This document shows, piece after piece, positions 1-6,619 of a stretch of DNA of 19,183 bases. Each line of letters opens with the position of its first letter. Position 1 is the stretch's first letter. Location: contig CAVHZH010000038.1 of NCBI GenBank assembly GCA_963640395.1, forward strand, positions 1 to 19,183, given 5' to 3'. The stretch is from W0P33-017 sp963640395 (lineage in GTDB: Bacteria; Bacillota; Clostridia; Lachnospirales; Lachnospiraceae). Both the position numbers and the translations under genes were made by a program. The notes under the pieces are model-generated. The model did not search any database, was not told where the DNA came from, and saw only the letters and a program-made list of their open reading frames with translations.

Positions 1-144
1 GTGAAAATGTGTGAGTCATGCTTGCATGAATGAGCACATTTCGCAGATGATGAGGTGAGCGCCCGATGATGAGCAAAGTTAACTGCGAAGCAGAGGGAAA
101 ACACCGTTAGGCGTCTCCTCGAATGGCGCGGGCTGAACTGTTAC
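1..144 (-). mobile_element. MITE-like element, left copy (cut by window edge)
   Basis: The reverse complement of this stretch matches 18928 to about 19071 closely along its whole length. It ends at 131-144 with GGCTGAACTGTTAC, the same terminal repeat as the right copy. About 20 bases of the other end lie outside the window. Bases 6-42 form a hairpin (arms AAATGTG/CACATTT and TCATGC/GCATGA), also present in the right copy. No protein is encoded. The orientation is opposite to the copy at the right edge. Confidence 0.8.
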
Positions 145-175
145 GAACAATAGTTATAAGATAAAGGGGAAAGAT

Positions 176-1507
176 ATGAAAATACAATTATCGGAGCATT
201 TTACTTGCAGGAAATTATTAACGTTTGTGTTTCCGTCCATCGTGATGATGATTTTTACATCCATCTACAGTGTGGTGGACGGACTGTTTGTGTCCAATTA
301 TGTCGGAAAAACCGCGCTCGCGGCGATCAACCTGATCCTGCCGTTTATGATGGGTATTGCTGCGCTCGGTTTTATGTTCGGAACCGGAGGCAGCGCGATC
401 GTCGGAAAGACGCTCGGAGAGGGCAGGCATGAGAAAGCCAACGAATATTTCTCGATGCTTGTCTATGTGACGGTGGTGCTTGGCATAGCTGTATCGGTGC
501 TTGGCGAGCTGTGCGTCCCGTTTATGGCAAAAGCGCTCGGCGCAGAGGGCGAGCTGCTGGAAAACTGTGTGCTTTACGGCAGGCTGACATTGATTTCTAT
601 GCCTGCATTTATGCTGCAAAACGTATTCCAGAGCTTTTTTGTGACCGCAGAGAAGCCCAAGCTCGGTCTGGGCGTGATCGTGACAGCGGGTGTGACCAAT
701 ATGGTGCTGGATCTGCTGTTTGTCGCTATTTTGGGCTGGGGACTGGCTGGTGCCGCAGTTGCGACCGTGTGCGGGGAATTTATTGGCGGACTGTTTCCGA
801 TCTTCTATTTTGCAAGGAAAAATTCGAGCCTGCTGCGGCTCGGCAGGACACATTTTCACGGCGATGTGCTGTTCAAAACATGTGTGAACGGATCGTCCGA
901 GCTGATGACGAACATATCCAGCTCGATCGTGAATGCACTGTACAATATGCAGTTGATGGCGCTGGTGGGAGAAAACGGTGTGGCATCCTACGGCACGATC
1001 ATGTATGTGAATTTCGTGTTTGTCTCGATCTTTTTAGGATATTCGATCGGAAGTGCGCCGATCATCAGCTACCATTACGGTGCCGGAAACGGGGACGAGC
1101 TGCGCAGCCTGTTCCAAAAGAGCTTAAAGCTCATTGCGGCGTGGGGCGTGGGGCTTGCGGTGCTTGCACAGCTTCTCGCATATCCGGCGGCGAAGCTGTT
1201 TGTCGGCTATGACAGCGAGCTGCTCTCGATGACTGAGCAGGGCTTTCGTATTTTCTGCCTTGTGTACCTGATCAACGGCTTTAACATCTTCGGATCATCA
1301 TTTTTCACAGCGCTGAACAACGGACTGGTGTCTGCGGTGATTTCCTTCCTGCGGACACTCGTATTCCAGATCGGGGCAGTGCTCATCCTGCCGGGGCTTT
1401 TTGGGATGAACGGCATCTGGAGCGCGATCGTTGTCGCAGAGCTGCTGACGCTGTGCGTGACACTGGCTTTCTTTGTTGGATGCCGGAAGAAGTATCATTA
1501 TGCGTGA
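176..1507 (+). CDS. MATE-family multidrug/organic cation exporter
   Basis: This is an integral membrane antiporter of the MATE (multi antimicrobial extrusion) family, which exports drugs or cationic metabolites in exchange for Na+ or H+. The 443-aa length and about twelve hydrophobic segments fit the family. The N-terminal part carries a MATE-like segment at residues 17-36 (FPSIVMMIFTSIYSVVDGLF), followed by NYVGKTALAAINL and a GTGGSAIVGKTLGEG stretch, and the second half repeats the fold. The ATG is preceded by an AAGGGGAAAG ribosome site. The gene sits directly after the repeat element at 1-144 and has no partner gene in the window. No terminator is visible before the next promoter at 1516. 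The substrate cannot be read from sequence. The closest subgroup looks like the NorM/DinF-like exporters of Clostridia. Confidence 0.9.
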   Translation: MKIQLSEHFTCRKLLTFVFPSIVMMIFTSIYSVVDGLFVSNYVGKTALAAINLILPFMMGIAALGFMFGTGGSAIVGKTLGEGRHEKANEYFSMLVYVTVVLGIAVSVLGELCVPFMAKALGAEGELLENCVLYGRLTLISMPAFMLQNVFQSFFVTAEKPKLGLGVIVTAGVTNMVLDLLFVAILGWGLAGAAVATVCGEFIGGLFPIFYFARKNSSLLRLGRTHFHGDVLFKTCVNGSSELMTNISSSIVNALYNMQLMALVGENGVASYGTIMYVNFVFVSIFLGYSIGSAPIISYHYGAGNGDELRSLFQKSLKLIAAWGVGLAVLAQLLAYPAAKLFVGYDSELLSMTEQGFRIFCLVYLINGFNIFGSSFFTALNNGLVSAVISFLRTLVFQIGAVLILPGLFGMNGIWSAIVVAELLTLCVTLAFFVGCRKKYHYA

Positions 1508-1515
1508 AAATAAGG

Positions 1516-1543
1516 TTGACAACCCGCACCAAACGGTTATAAA
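1516..1543 (+). promoter_or_regulatory. Sigma-A-type promoter of the T-box leader
   Basis: A perfect -35 TTGACA (1516-1521) is followed after 16 bases by TATAAA (1538-1543); TAAAAT at 1540 gives an 18-base alternative. It lies 9 bases after the MATE stop codon, so the T-box RNA is transcribed independently and should start near 1550. Confidence 0.75.
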
Positions 1544-1549
1544 ATAAGA

Positions 1550-1848
1550 AATCGACAATAGATTATAAAAACTGCTTTGAAGAGGAATAGTACAAAACAG
1601 ATGTGCCTTACAGAGAGGGAATCCTATGGGAAGATCATAGGCTGAGAGATTCCGGGAAACGTGTTTTGGAACCTGCCTTGGAGCATTGTGCGAACCACAG
1701 CGATGACGGTCTGGTGAAGCACAACGTAGTGTCTGCGTTAAGGGCAGTGAGTGTAGGTATGTGGCGAGTGATAGACACATGCATGAACGAGGGTGGTACC
1801 GCCGAGTAGATCGGTCCCTGTGGGGATCTGTCTATTCGGCGTTTTTTA
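1550..1848 (+). promoter_or_regulatory. T-box riboswitch leader, probable proline specifier
   Basis: This is a tRNA-sensing leader that raises expression when its uncharged tRNA accumulates. Recognisable parts run in order: GAAGAGGA at the base of stem I, an AGTA motif near 1590, ACAGAGAGGGAA, GCTGAGAG in the upper part, then GGAACCTGCCTTGGAGC, where a specifier is expected. CCT at 1672-1674 would be a proline codon, in agreement with proS downstream; CTG (Leu), one base later, is the alternative frame. The T-box sequence AGGGTGGTACCGCC is at 1790-1803. The terminator/antiterminator switch follows at once. Unusually, proS starts about 700 bases after this terminator. Confidence 0.88.
1801..1848 (+). 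terminator. T-box attenuator terminator
   Basis: GCCGAGTAGA pairs with TCTATTCGGC, with further pairing toward the CTGT loop, and a GTTTTTTATT tract follows. The 5' arm overlaps the end of the T-box sequence, as needed for the antiterminator alternative. Confidence 0.88.
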
Positions 1849-1970
1849 TTTCATAGGAAATTGCGTCCTATGAAATAAAAGCCCTCCGGGCAGGATCGCA
1901 CTACGGCGGATATGTAGATGTCGCTAAAGCGACCCGCCGCAGGCGGAGAATCCTGCAAAGCAGGATTCTT
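1848..1970. repeat. Cluster of small perfect palindromes (REP-like block)
   Basis: Five hairpins lie end to end: ATTTCATAGGA/TCCTATGAAAT (1848-1876), GCCC-tcc-GGGC (1881-1891), GTCGC-taaa-GCGAC (1920-1933), CCGCC-gca-GGCGG (1934-1946) and GAATCCTGC-aaa-GCAGGATTC (1948-1968). CGGCGG at 1904-1909 can also pair with CCGCCG at 1934-1939 to enclose the third hairpin. No coding frame runs through it. The density of short perfect arms suggests a dispersed intergenic repeat. Copy number cannot be judged here. Confidence 0.6.
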
Positions 1971-2027
1971 TCTTGTTGGGCGATAGCGTTATTGTTTAGT
2001 TTATATGGCTGCGGTCACAGCAGTATC

Positions 2028-2252
2028 CTAATCAGGATGCTCCGATTGTCCGTCGGTGTCTCGCTGTCTCTTCAGCTTGGGCTCGATGTGTCCTTCGGTT
2101 CCCTCGCACACATAGCCTGCAGCTTCCAGCTATGACATGAGGAGCTTCATAGAATCGCTCGCACTTCGCCGGACAAACATCGCATCTGACAGGAACTGCT
2201 GCACCCGCAGCCTGCAACTTGGCAGTATATATTGTTCGCGTAACTGATCCAT
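2028..2252 (-). pseudogene. Remnant of an unrecognised gene, one internal stop
   Basis: On the minus strand, a frame opening at ATG 2252-2250 (MDQLREQYILPS) reads about 41 codons to TAG at 2132-2130, then continues 33 codons in the same frame to TAG at 2030-2028. The second part (LEAAGYVCEGTEG, then IEPKLKRQRDTDGQSEHPD) has the charged, hydrophilic look of a real protein C-terminus. The frame keeps the same character across the stop. No ribosome site is visible. I do not recognise the family. It sits between two repeat-like blocks and so may be debris of an inserted element. A chance open frame remains possible. Confidence 0.3.
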
Positions 2253-2262
2253 AACGTAAAGC

Positions 2263-2478
2263 GACATGTGAGCACAGGCATACCACCTGTTATAGATGCA
2301 GCGCGAGCAAACGTGTATCTGTTTGCTGCTTTTGTGCGATGGAGAGGAGACTCCAAATTGTGGAAGCCATTGCTGACACAATTTCGCTTTGGGGAGGCTC
2401 ATCGGAATGGGTCGCGCAATAAAGCAAACCAGATACACTTGCGGGAGCTGCAAATACGGTATATCGTGCTCACATGTC
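2263..2478. repeat. 216-bp imperfect palindrome, MITE-like or RNA-forming
   Basis: The outer arms are perfect for 13 bases: GACATGTGAGCAC (2263-2275) and GTGCTCACATGTC (2466-2478). Pairing resumes inside: GTGTATCTGTTTGCT (2313-2327) against AGCAAACCAGATACAC (2423-2438), then TTTTGTGCGA with TCGCGCAATAAA, and AAATTGTG with CACAATTT near the apex. The whole block can fold into one long stem. No obvious flanking duplication or protein is present. Confidence 0.55.
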
Positions 2479-2543
2479 TCGAAACACCACATAAATGATT
2501 CCGCAAACACTTATCAAACAGAACAACATAAAGGAGAAAAGTC

Positions 2544-3983
2544 ATGGCAAAAGAAAAGAAATTAGTAGAGCAGATCACCTCGATGGAGGAGGATTTTGCA
2601 CAGTGGTACACCGATGTAGTCAAGAAAGCAGAGCTGATCGACTACTCATCCGTCAAGGGCTGCATGATCATCAAGCCGGCAGGCTATGCGATCTGGGAGA
2701 ACATCCAGAAGGAGCTCGACCGCCGTTTCAAGGAGACCGGCGTAGAGAACGTCTACATGCCGCTGTTCATACCGGAGAGCCTGCTTGAGAAAGAAAAGGA
2801 TCATGTTGAGGGCTTTGCACCCGAGGTAGCATGGGTGACATACGGCGGACTGCAGCCGCTGCAGGAGCGTCTGTGCGTGCGTCCGACATCCGAGACACTG
2901 TTCTGCGATTTTTATAAAAACCTGATCCAGTCCTACCGCGATCTGCCGAAGAACTACAATCAGTGGTGCTCCGTTGTCCGTTGGGAGAAGGAAACCAGAC
3001 CGTTCCTCCGCTCACGTGAATTCTTGTGGCAGGAGGGACATACGATCCATGCCACCGCAGAGGAGGCACAGGAACGCACACTGCAGATGCTGAACGTCTA
3101 CGCAGATTTCGTAGAGGAGGAGCTGGCAATCCCTGTCATCAAGGGGCAGAAAACAGAAAAAGAAAAATTCGCGGGCGCAGAGGCTACTTATACGATTGAG
3201 ACACTGATGCACGACGGAAAGGCATTGCAGTCCGGCACGAGCCACAACTTCGGTGACGGCTTTGCGAAGGCATTCGATATCACTTATACAGATAAAAACA
3301 ACCAGCTTGTTCATCCGTTCCAGACCTCATGGGGCATGACAACACGTATGATCGGTGCGATCATCATGGTACACGGCGATGATTCCGGTCTGGTGCTGCC
3401 GCCGCATATTGCTCCGGTACAGGCAATGATCATCCCGATCCGCCAGCAGGCAGAGGGCGTATTGGACAAGGCACACGAGGTACTGGACGCACTCGGCGAG
3501 GGCGGCATCCGTGCCCGTCTGGATGATTCTGACAAATCACCCGGCTGGAAATTCTCTGAGCAGGAAATGCGCGGTATTCCGGTGCGTATCGAGCTCGGAC
3601 CGAAGGATATCGAGGCAGGTCAGTGCGTAGTTGTACGCCGTGATACGAGAGAAAAGACCATTATGGCACTGGATGAAGTAGCTGCCAAGTTGCCCGCACT
3701 GTTAGAGCAGATCCAGCAGGATATGTTTGCACGCGCAAAGGCACACCGCGATTCCCACATCACAGATGTTGTGACTTACGGCGCATTCAAGGATGCTGTT
3801 GAGCACAAACCCGGATTTATCCGCGCAATGTGGTGCGGCGAGCAGGCATGCGAGGACAAGATCAAGGAAGAAACGACAGCAACTTCCCGCTGTATGCCGT
3901 TTGAGCAGGAGAAGATCTCAGATGTGTGCGTCTGCTGCGGAAAGCCTGCAAAGAAGCTCATATTCTGGGGCAAGGCATATTAA
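2544..3983 (+). CDS. proS: Prolyl-tRNA synthetase, archaeal/eukaryote-type
   Basis: This cytoplasmic class II aminoacyl-tRNA synthetase attaches proline to tRNA-Pro. At 479 aa it is the short type found in archaea, eukaryotes and some bacteria. It lacks the ~180-residue editing insertion that bacterial-type ProRS (about 570 aa) carries between motifs 2 and 3. Motif 2 is at about residues 146-166 (RWEKETRPFLRSREFLWQEG) and motif 3 at 264-287 (GMTTRMIGAIIMVHGDDSG, then LVLPP). The C-terminal domain has the Cys-rich zinc-site pattern CVCCGKPAKK and ends in the family-typical tyrosine (WGKAY). The ribosome site AAAGGAG precedes ATG. A proline-type T-box lies upstream, but about 700 bases away. 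cca starts 3 bases after the stop, so the two are probably cotranscribed. Confidence 0.95.
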   Translation: MAKEKKLVEQITSMEEDFAQWYTDVVKKAELIDYSSVKGCMIIKPAGYAIWENIQKELDRRFKETGVENVYMPLFIPESLLEKEKDHVEGFAPEVAWVTYGGLQPLQERLCVRPTSETLFCDFYKNLIQSYRDLPKNYNQWCSVVRWEKETRPFLRSREFLWQEGHTIHATAEEAQERTLQMLNVYADFVEEELAIPVIKGQKTEKEKFAGAEATYTIETLMHDGKALQSGTSHNFGDGFAKAFDITYTDKNNQLVHPFQTSWGMTTRMIGAIIMVHGDDSGLVLPPHIAPVQAMIIPIRQQAEGVLDKAHEVLDALGEGGIRARLDDSDKSPGWKFSEQEMRGIPVRIELGPKDIEAGQCVVVRRDTREKTIMALDEVAAKLPALLEQIQQDMFARAKAHRDSHITDVVTYGAFKDAVEHKPGFIRAMWCGEQACEDKIKEETTATSRCMPFEQEKISDVCVCCGKPAKKLIFWGKAY

Positions 3984-3986
3984 AAT

Positions 3987-5318
3987 ATGAAGATCAGACT
4001 ACCTGGGCATGTAACCTATATCCTGCATACGTTAGAGATGGCTGGCTTCGAGGGCTATGCGGTCGGTGGATGTGTGCGCGACGCGCTTCTGGGGCGGAAG
4101 CCGCAGGACTGGGATATCACCACGAATGCGCGCCCGCTGCAGGTGAAGGAGCTGTTTTGCCGCACGATTGACACCGGACTGCAGCACGGTACGGTCACTG
4201 TCATGCTGGATCATACCGGCTATGAGGTGACGACCTACCGGATTGATGGGGAATATGAGGATGGCAGACACCCGAAGGAGGTCAGCTTTACCGGCAGTCT
4301 CCGGGAAGATCTGCAGCGGCGCGATTTTACGATCAACGCGATGGCATATAATGAGAGTGACGGACTGGTGGATCTGTTTGAGGGCAAAAAGGATTTAGAG
4401 CGCGGGGTCATCCGCTGTGTCGGAGCTCCGGGGGAGCGTTTTTCCGAGGATGCGCTGCGCATGATGCGTGCGATCCGTTTCAGCGCACAGCTCGGCTTTG
4501 CGATAGATCCGCATACCTTGGAGGCAGTGTGTGCATTGTCTGGCACGATCGAGAAGATCAGCGCGGAGCGCATACAGACCGAGCTGTTAAAAACGCTCAC
4601 CAGCGCCCATCCGGATGCCGTGCGCATCTTTTATGAGACTGGTCTGAGTGCCCATTTTCTGCCGGAGCTGGATGCGATGATGGAGACGGAGCAGCACAAT
4701 CCGCATCACTGCTACAGTGTCGGTGAGCATACGCTGCACAGCCTGCTGCATGTGGAGGCGGATAAGACTTTGCGCCTTGCAATGCTGCTGCATGATGTGG
4801 CGAAGCCGCAGTGTATGACAACGGATGAAGCCGGAATCGACCATTTTCACGGACATCCCGCGCAGGGAGCGCAGATGGCGCGCGTGATCCTGCGGCGGCT
4901 GAAGCTCGATAATGATACGATCGCACGTGTCACACAGCTCATTCGCTGGCACGACGACAATCCGCCGCTGACCGAACGCGGTGTCAGACGGGCGGTGTAC
5001 CGCGTAGGAAGTGCGCAGTATCCGGCGATTTTTGCGGTCAAACGCGCGGATATTCTGGCGCAGAGCGACTATCAGCGGGAGGAAAAGCTACGCTACGTGG
5101 ACGATTATGAGGCGCTCTATACACAGATCCTGGAGAAAAACCAGTGTCTGTGCATCCGTGATCTGGCGGTGAACGGGGCGGATCTTTTGGCAGCCGGTGT
5201 GCCGCAGGGCAGACAGATCGGAGAATATCTTGAGCAACTGCTGCAGCTTGTGTTGGAGCAGCCGGAATTAAATACGAGGGACTATCTGCTGGAGCTTGTC
5301 CGGAAACAAATCGGATAG
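3987..5318 (+). CDS. cca: CCA tRNA nucleotidyltransferase with HD domain
   Basis: It adds or repairs the 3'-terminal CCA of tRNAs, using CTP and ATP without a nucleic acid template. The class II nucleotidyltransferase head is clear: GGCVRDALLGR at residues 27-37, then DWDIT at 41-45 with the metal-binding Asp pair, RRDFTINAMA at 111-120, and the ERFSEDALRMMRAIRFSAQL stretch at 150-169 that reads the incoming base. An HD phosphohydrolase-like domain follows (AMLLHDVAKP about 265-274, HFHGHPAQG 286-294), as in the longer Clostridia forms. The 443-aa length fits. Translation probably couples to proS, whose stop is only 3 bases upstream and overlaps the likely ribosome site. A poly(A) polymerase of the same superfamily is the main alternative, but the base-recognition motif looks like CCA-adding enzymes. 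Confidence 0.92.
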   Translation: MKIRLPGHVTYILHTLEMAGFEGYAVGGCVRDALLGRKPQDWDITTNARPLQVKELFCRTIDTGLQHGTVTVMLDHTGYEVTTYRIDGEYEDGRHPKEVSFTGSLREDLQRRDFTINAMAYNESDGLVDLFEGKKDLERGVIRCVGAPGERFSEDALRMMRAIRFSAQLGFAIDPHTLEAVCALSGTIEKISAERIQTELLKTLTSAHPDAVRIFYETGLSAHFLPELDAMMETEQHNPHHCYSVGEHTLHSLLHVEADKTLRLAMLLHDVAKPQCMTTDEAGIDHFHGHPAQGAQMARVILRRLKLDNDTIARVTQLIRWHDDNPPLTERGVRRAVYRVGSAQYPAIFAVKRADILAQSDYQREEKLRYVDDYEALYTQILEKNQCLCIRDLAVNGADLLAAGVPQGRQIGEYLEQLLQLVLEQPELNTRDYLLELVRKQIG

Positions 5319-5393
5319 AATAATTTATCATTCCCCTTCATAGGATGGAAAAGGCACAAAAATGTGTCAGTTCAGTCTTATGGAGGGTTTTTT

Positions 5394-6362
5394 ATGTATT
5401 ATCGAGCAGAGCAGATCCTAAGTGCATATCCAAACGAGTTTACAGGAAATATGAAGGGACGCGGTTCGATCCTGTGTACGGATCGGGCAGGGATCTATCT
5501 GCTGAAGGAATACCGCGGTTCGGCTTCCCGGCTGGAGCTGCTCGACGAGGTGCTGAAATCACTGAAAGCAGAAGATTTTCTGGCAGAGGAGCTCGTGCGC
5601 ACATCAGAGGGAGCGCCCTGCTACACGGATATAGACGGCATGACGTATTTTCTGCGGAAAACGTATCAGGGGCGCGAATGCGATACGAAAAACGCGCAGG
5701 AGCTTTTATCCGCTGCAAAGCATCTCGCCAGACTGCACCGGCTGCTCGACGGCTGGCAGCCACAGGCAGAGAAACCGCTGTCCGCTGTGGTGGAGGATTA
5801 TGCCGGAAAACATACCCGCGAGCTGAAAAAGGTGCGCAACTATGTCCGTGCAAAAAAGAAAAGGAATGCGTTCGAGCGTGAATTTTTAAAAAGCTATGAG
5901 CATTATATGACGCAGGCAGAGCAGGTTTTGCAGCTAAATGCGCAGAACGGCGTGCCTGCCGGTGCGCTGCGGCTGTGTCACGGTGATTTTAACCAGCACA
6001 ATCTGATTTTTACGGGGGCTGGGCTGGCAGTCACCGGCTTTGACAAGCTGCACTATGATCTGTGGGTGAGTGACCTGACAAATTTTGTGAGGAAAATTCT
6101 GGAGAAGCACAACTGGAGCAGCGGGCTCGGCATGGATTTGATCATGGCATACAACAGCGTGCGCCAGCTTGAGCCGTGGGAGTTGAAGCAGCTCTATCTG
6201 CGGCTGCTCTATCCCGAAAAATACTGGAAGATCGTGAACCATTATTATAATGCGCGCAAAACATGGGTGTCCCAGCGCGATATTGAAAAGCTCAAGCGCA
6301 TTTTTGAGCAGGAGACAAAACGCGAGGAGTTTCTGGCGCTGTTGTTTTACCTTATAAAATAG
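5394..6362 (+). CDS. CotS-family spore coat protein (kinase-like fold)
   Basis: This belongs to the CotS/YutH spore coat group, which has an aminoglycoside-phosphotransferase/choline-kinase fold, is usually deposited on the spore surface, and has no established substrate. The 322-aa length fits. The catalytic-loop motif is CHGDFNQHNLIF at residues 195-206. The following metal-loop segment reads VTGFDKLHYDL (213-223), whereas many homologues have DFD, so the first acidic residue is replaced by Gly and activity is uncertain. ATG 5394 was chosen because GGAGGG (5382-5387) lies 6 bases before it; the upstream GTG at 5364 has no ribosome site. A decayed copy of the C-terminus follows at 6481-6561. 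No clear promoter was found in the 75-base gap after cca. Confidence 0.82.
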   Translation: MYYRAEQILSAYPNEFTGNMKGRGSILCTDRAGIYLLKEYRGSASRLELLDEVLKSLKAEDFLAEELVRTSEGAPCYTDIDGMTYFLRKTYQGRECDTKNAQELLSAAKHLARLHRLLDGWQPQAEKPLSAVVEDYAGKHTRELKKVRNYVRAKKKRNAFEREFLKSYEHYMTQAEQVLQLNAQNGVPAGALRLCHGDFNQHNLIFTGAGLAVTGFDKLHYDLWVSDLTNFVRKILEKHNWSSGLGMDLIMAYNSVRQLEPWELKQLYLRLLYPEKYWKIVNHYYNARKTWVSQRDIEKLKRIFEQETKREEFLALLFYLIK

Positions 6363-6480
6363 AAGATACGCCGATTTGCGATACTGAAAAAAAGTAAAGT
6401 GGCAGCAGCATTCAGTTTTGGGATGAAATTTGACAAGTATTCAAATCATCTCAATGGTAGCCATTGAAGCGCAGTGACGC

Positions 6481-6561
6481 GTGCTGTCCAATGATGAGGT
6501 ATTTGCAGATTGCCCGGAACGCAGAGAGCTGTTATCGCTGTTGTTTTATCTCGTGAAATAG
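6481..6561 (+). pseudogene. Decayed 3' tail of a second CotS-family gene
   Basis: The last codons, ending in LLSLLFYLVK-stop, mirror the end of the intact gene, LALLFYLIK-stop at 6336-6362. Over the final 25 bases, 21 match. The differences are TAC/TAT and CTT/CTC (silent) and ATA/GTG (Ile/Val), the pattern expected of a once-functional duplicate and not of a chance match. The preceding PERRE also aligns with ETKRE. Upstream the frame runs into TGA near 6472 with no start or ribosome site, so only about 26 codons survive. The pgcA promoter overlaps this tail. Confidence 0.55.
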
Positions 6562-6569
6562 TATATAAT
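6541..6569 (+). promoter_or_regulatory. Promoter of pgcA
   Basis: TTGTTT (6541-6546), 17 bases, then a perfect TATAAT (6564-6569). The -35 lies inside the remnant cotS tail. The start would fall near 6576, about 44 bases before the pgcA ATG. Confidence 0.6.
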
Positions 6570-6619
6570 ATTGCATAGATAAAAATAAAACCAAAAAGGT
6601 GTATACAGGAGGGAAACAC

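Noticed and set aside
218..859. A 213-codon minus-strand frame within the MATE gene.
   Set aside because: His/Gln/Arg-rich mirror translation of hydrophobic transmembrane codons.
1603..1809. A 68-codon plus-strand frame overlapping the T-box.
   Set aside because: The region is fully explained as structured leader RNA and the frame has no ribosome site.
5364..5393. Upstream GTG start for the CotS-family gene.
   Set aside because: The GGAGGG ribosome site lies after it and fits ATG 5394.
6430..6467. TTGACA at 6430-6435 as a promoter, with CAATGG-tag-CCATTG just after.
   Set aside because: No -10 hexamer at suitable spacing. The TATAAT at 6564 is a much better pgcA promoter. The small palindrome alone is not enough.
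6599..6619. Upstream GTG start for pgcA.
   Set aside because: The AGGAGGG site falls inside that extension and is 6 bases from ATG 6620.
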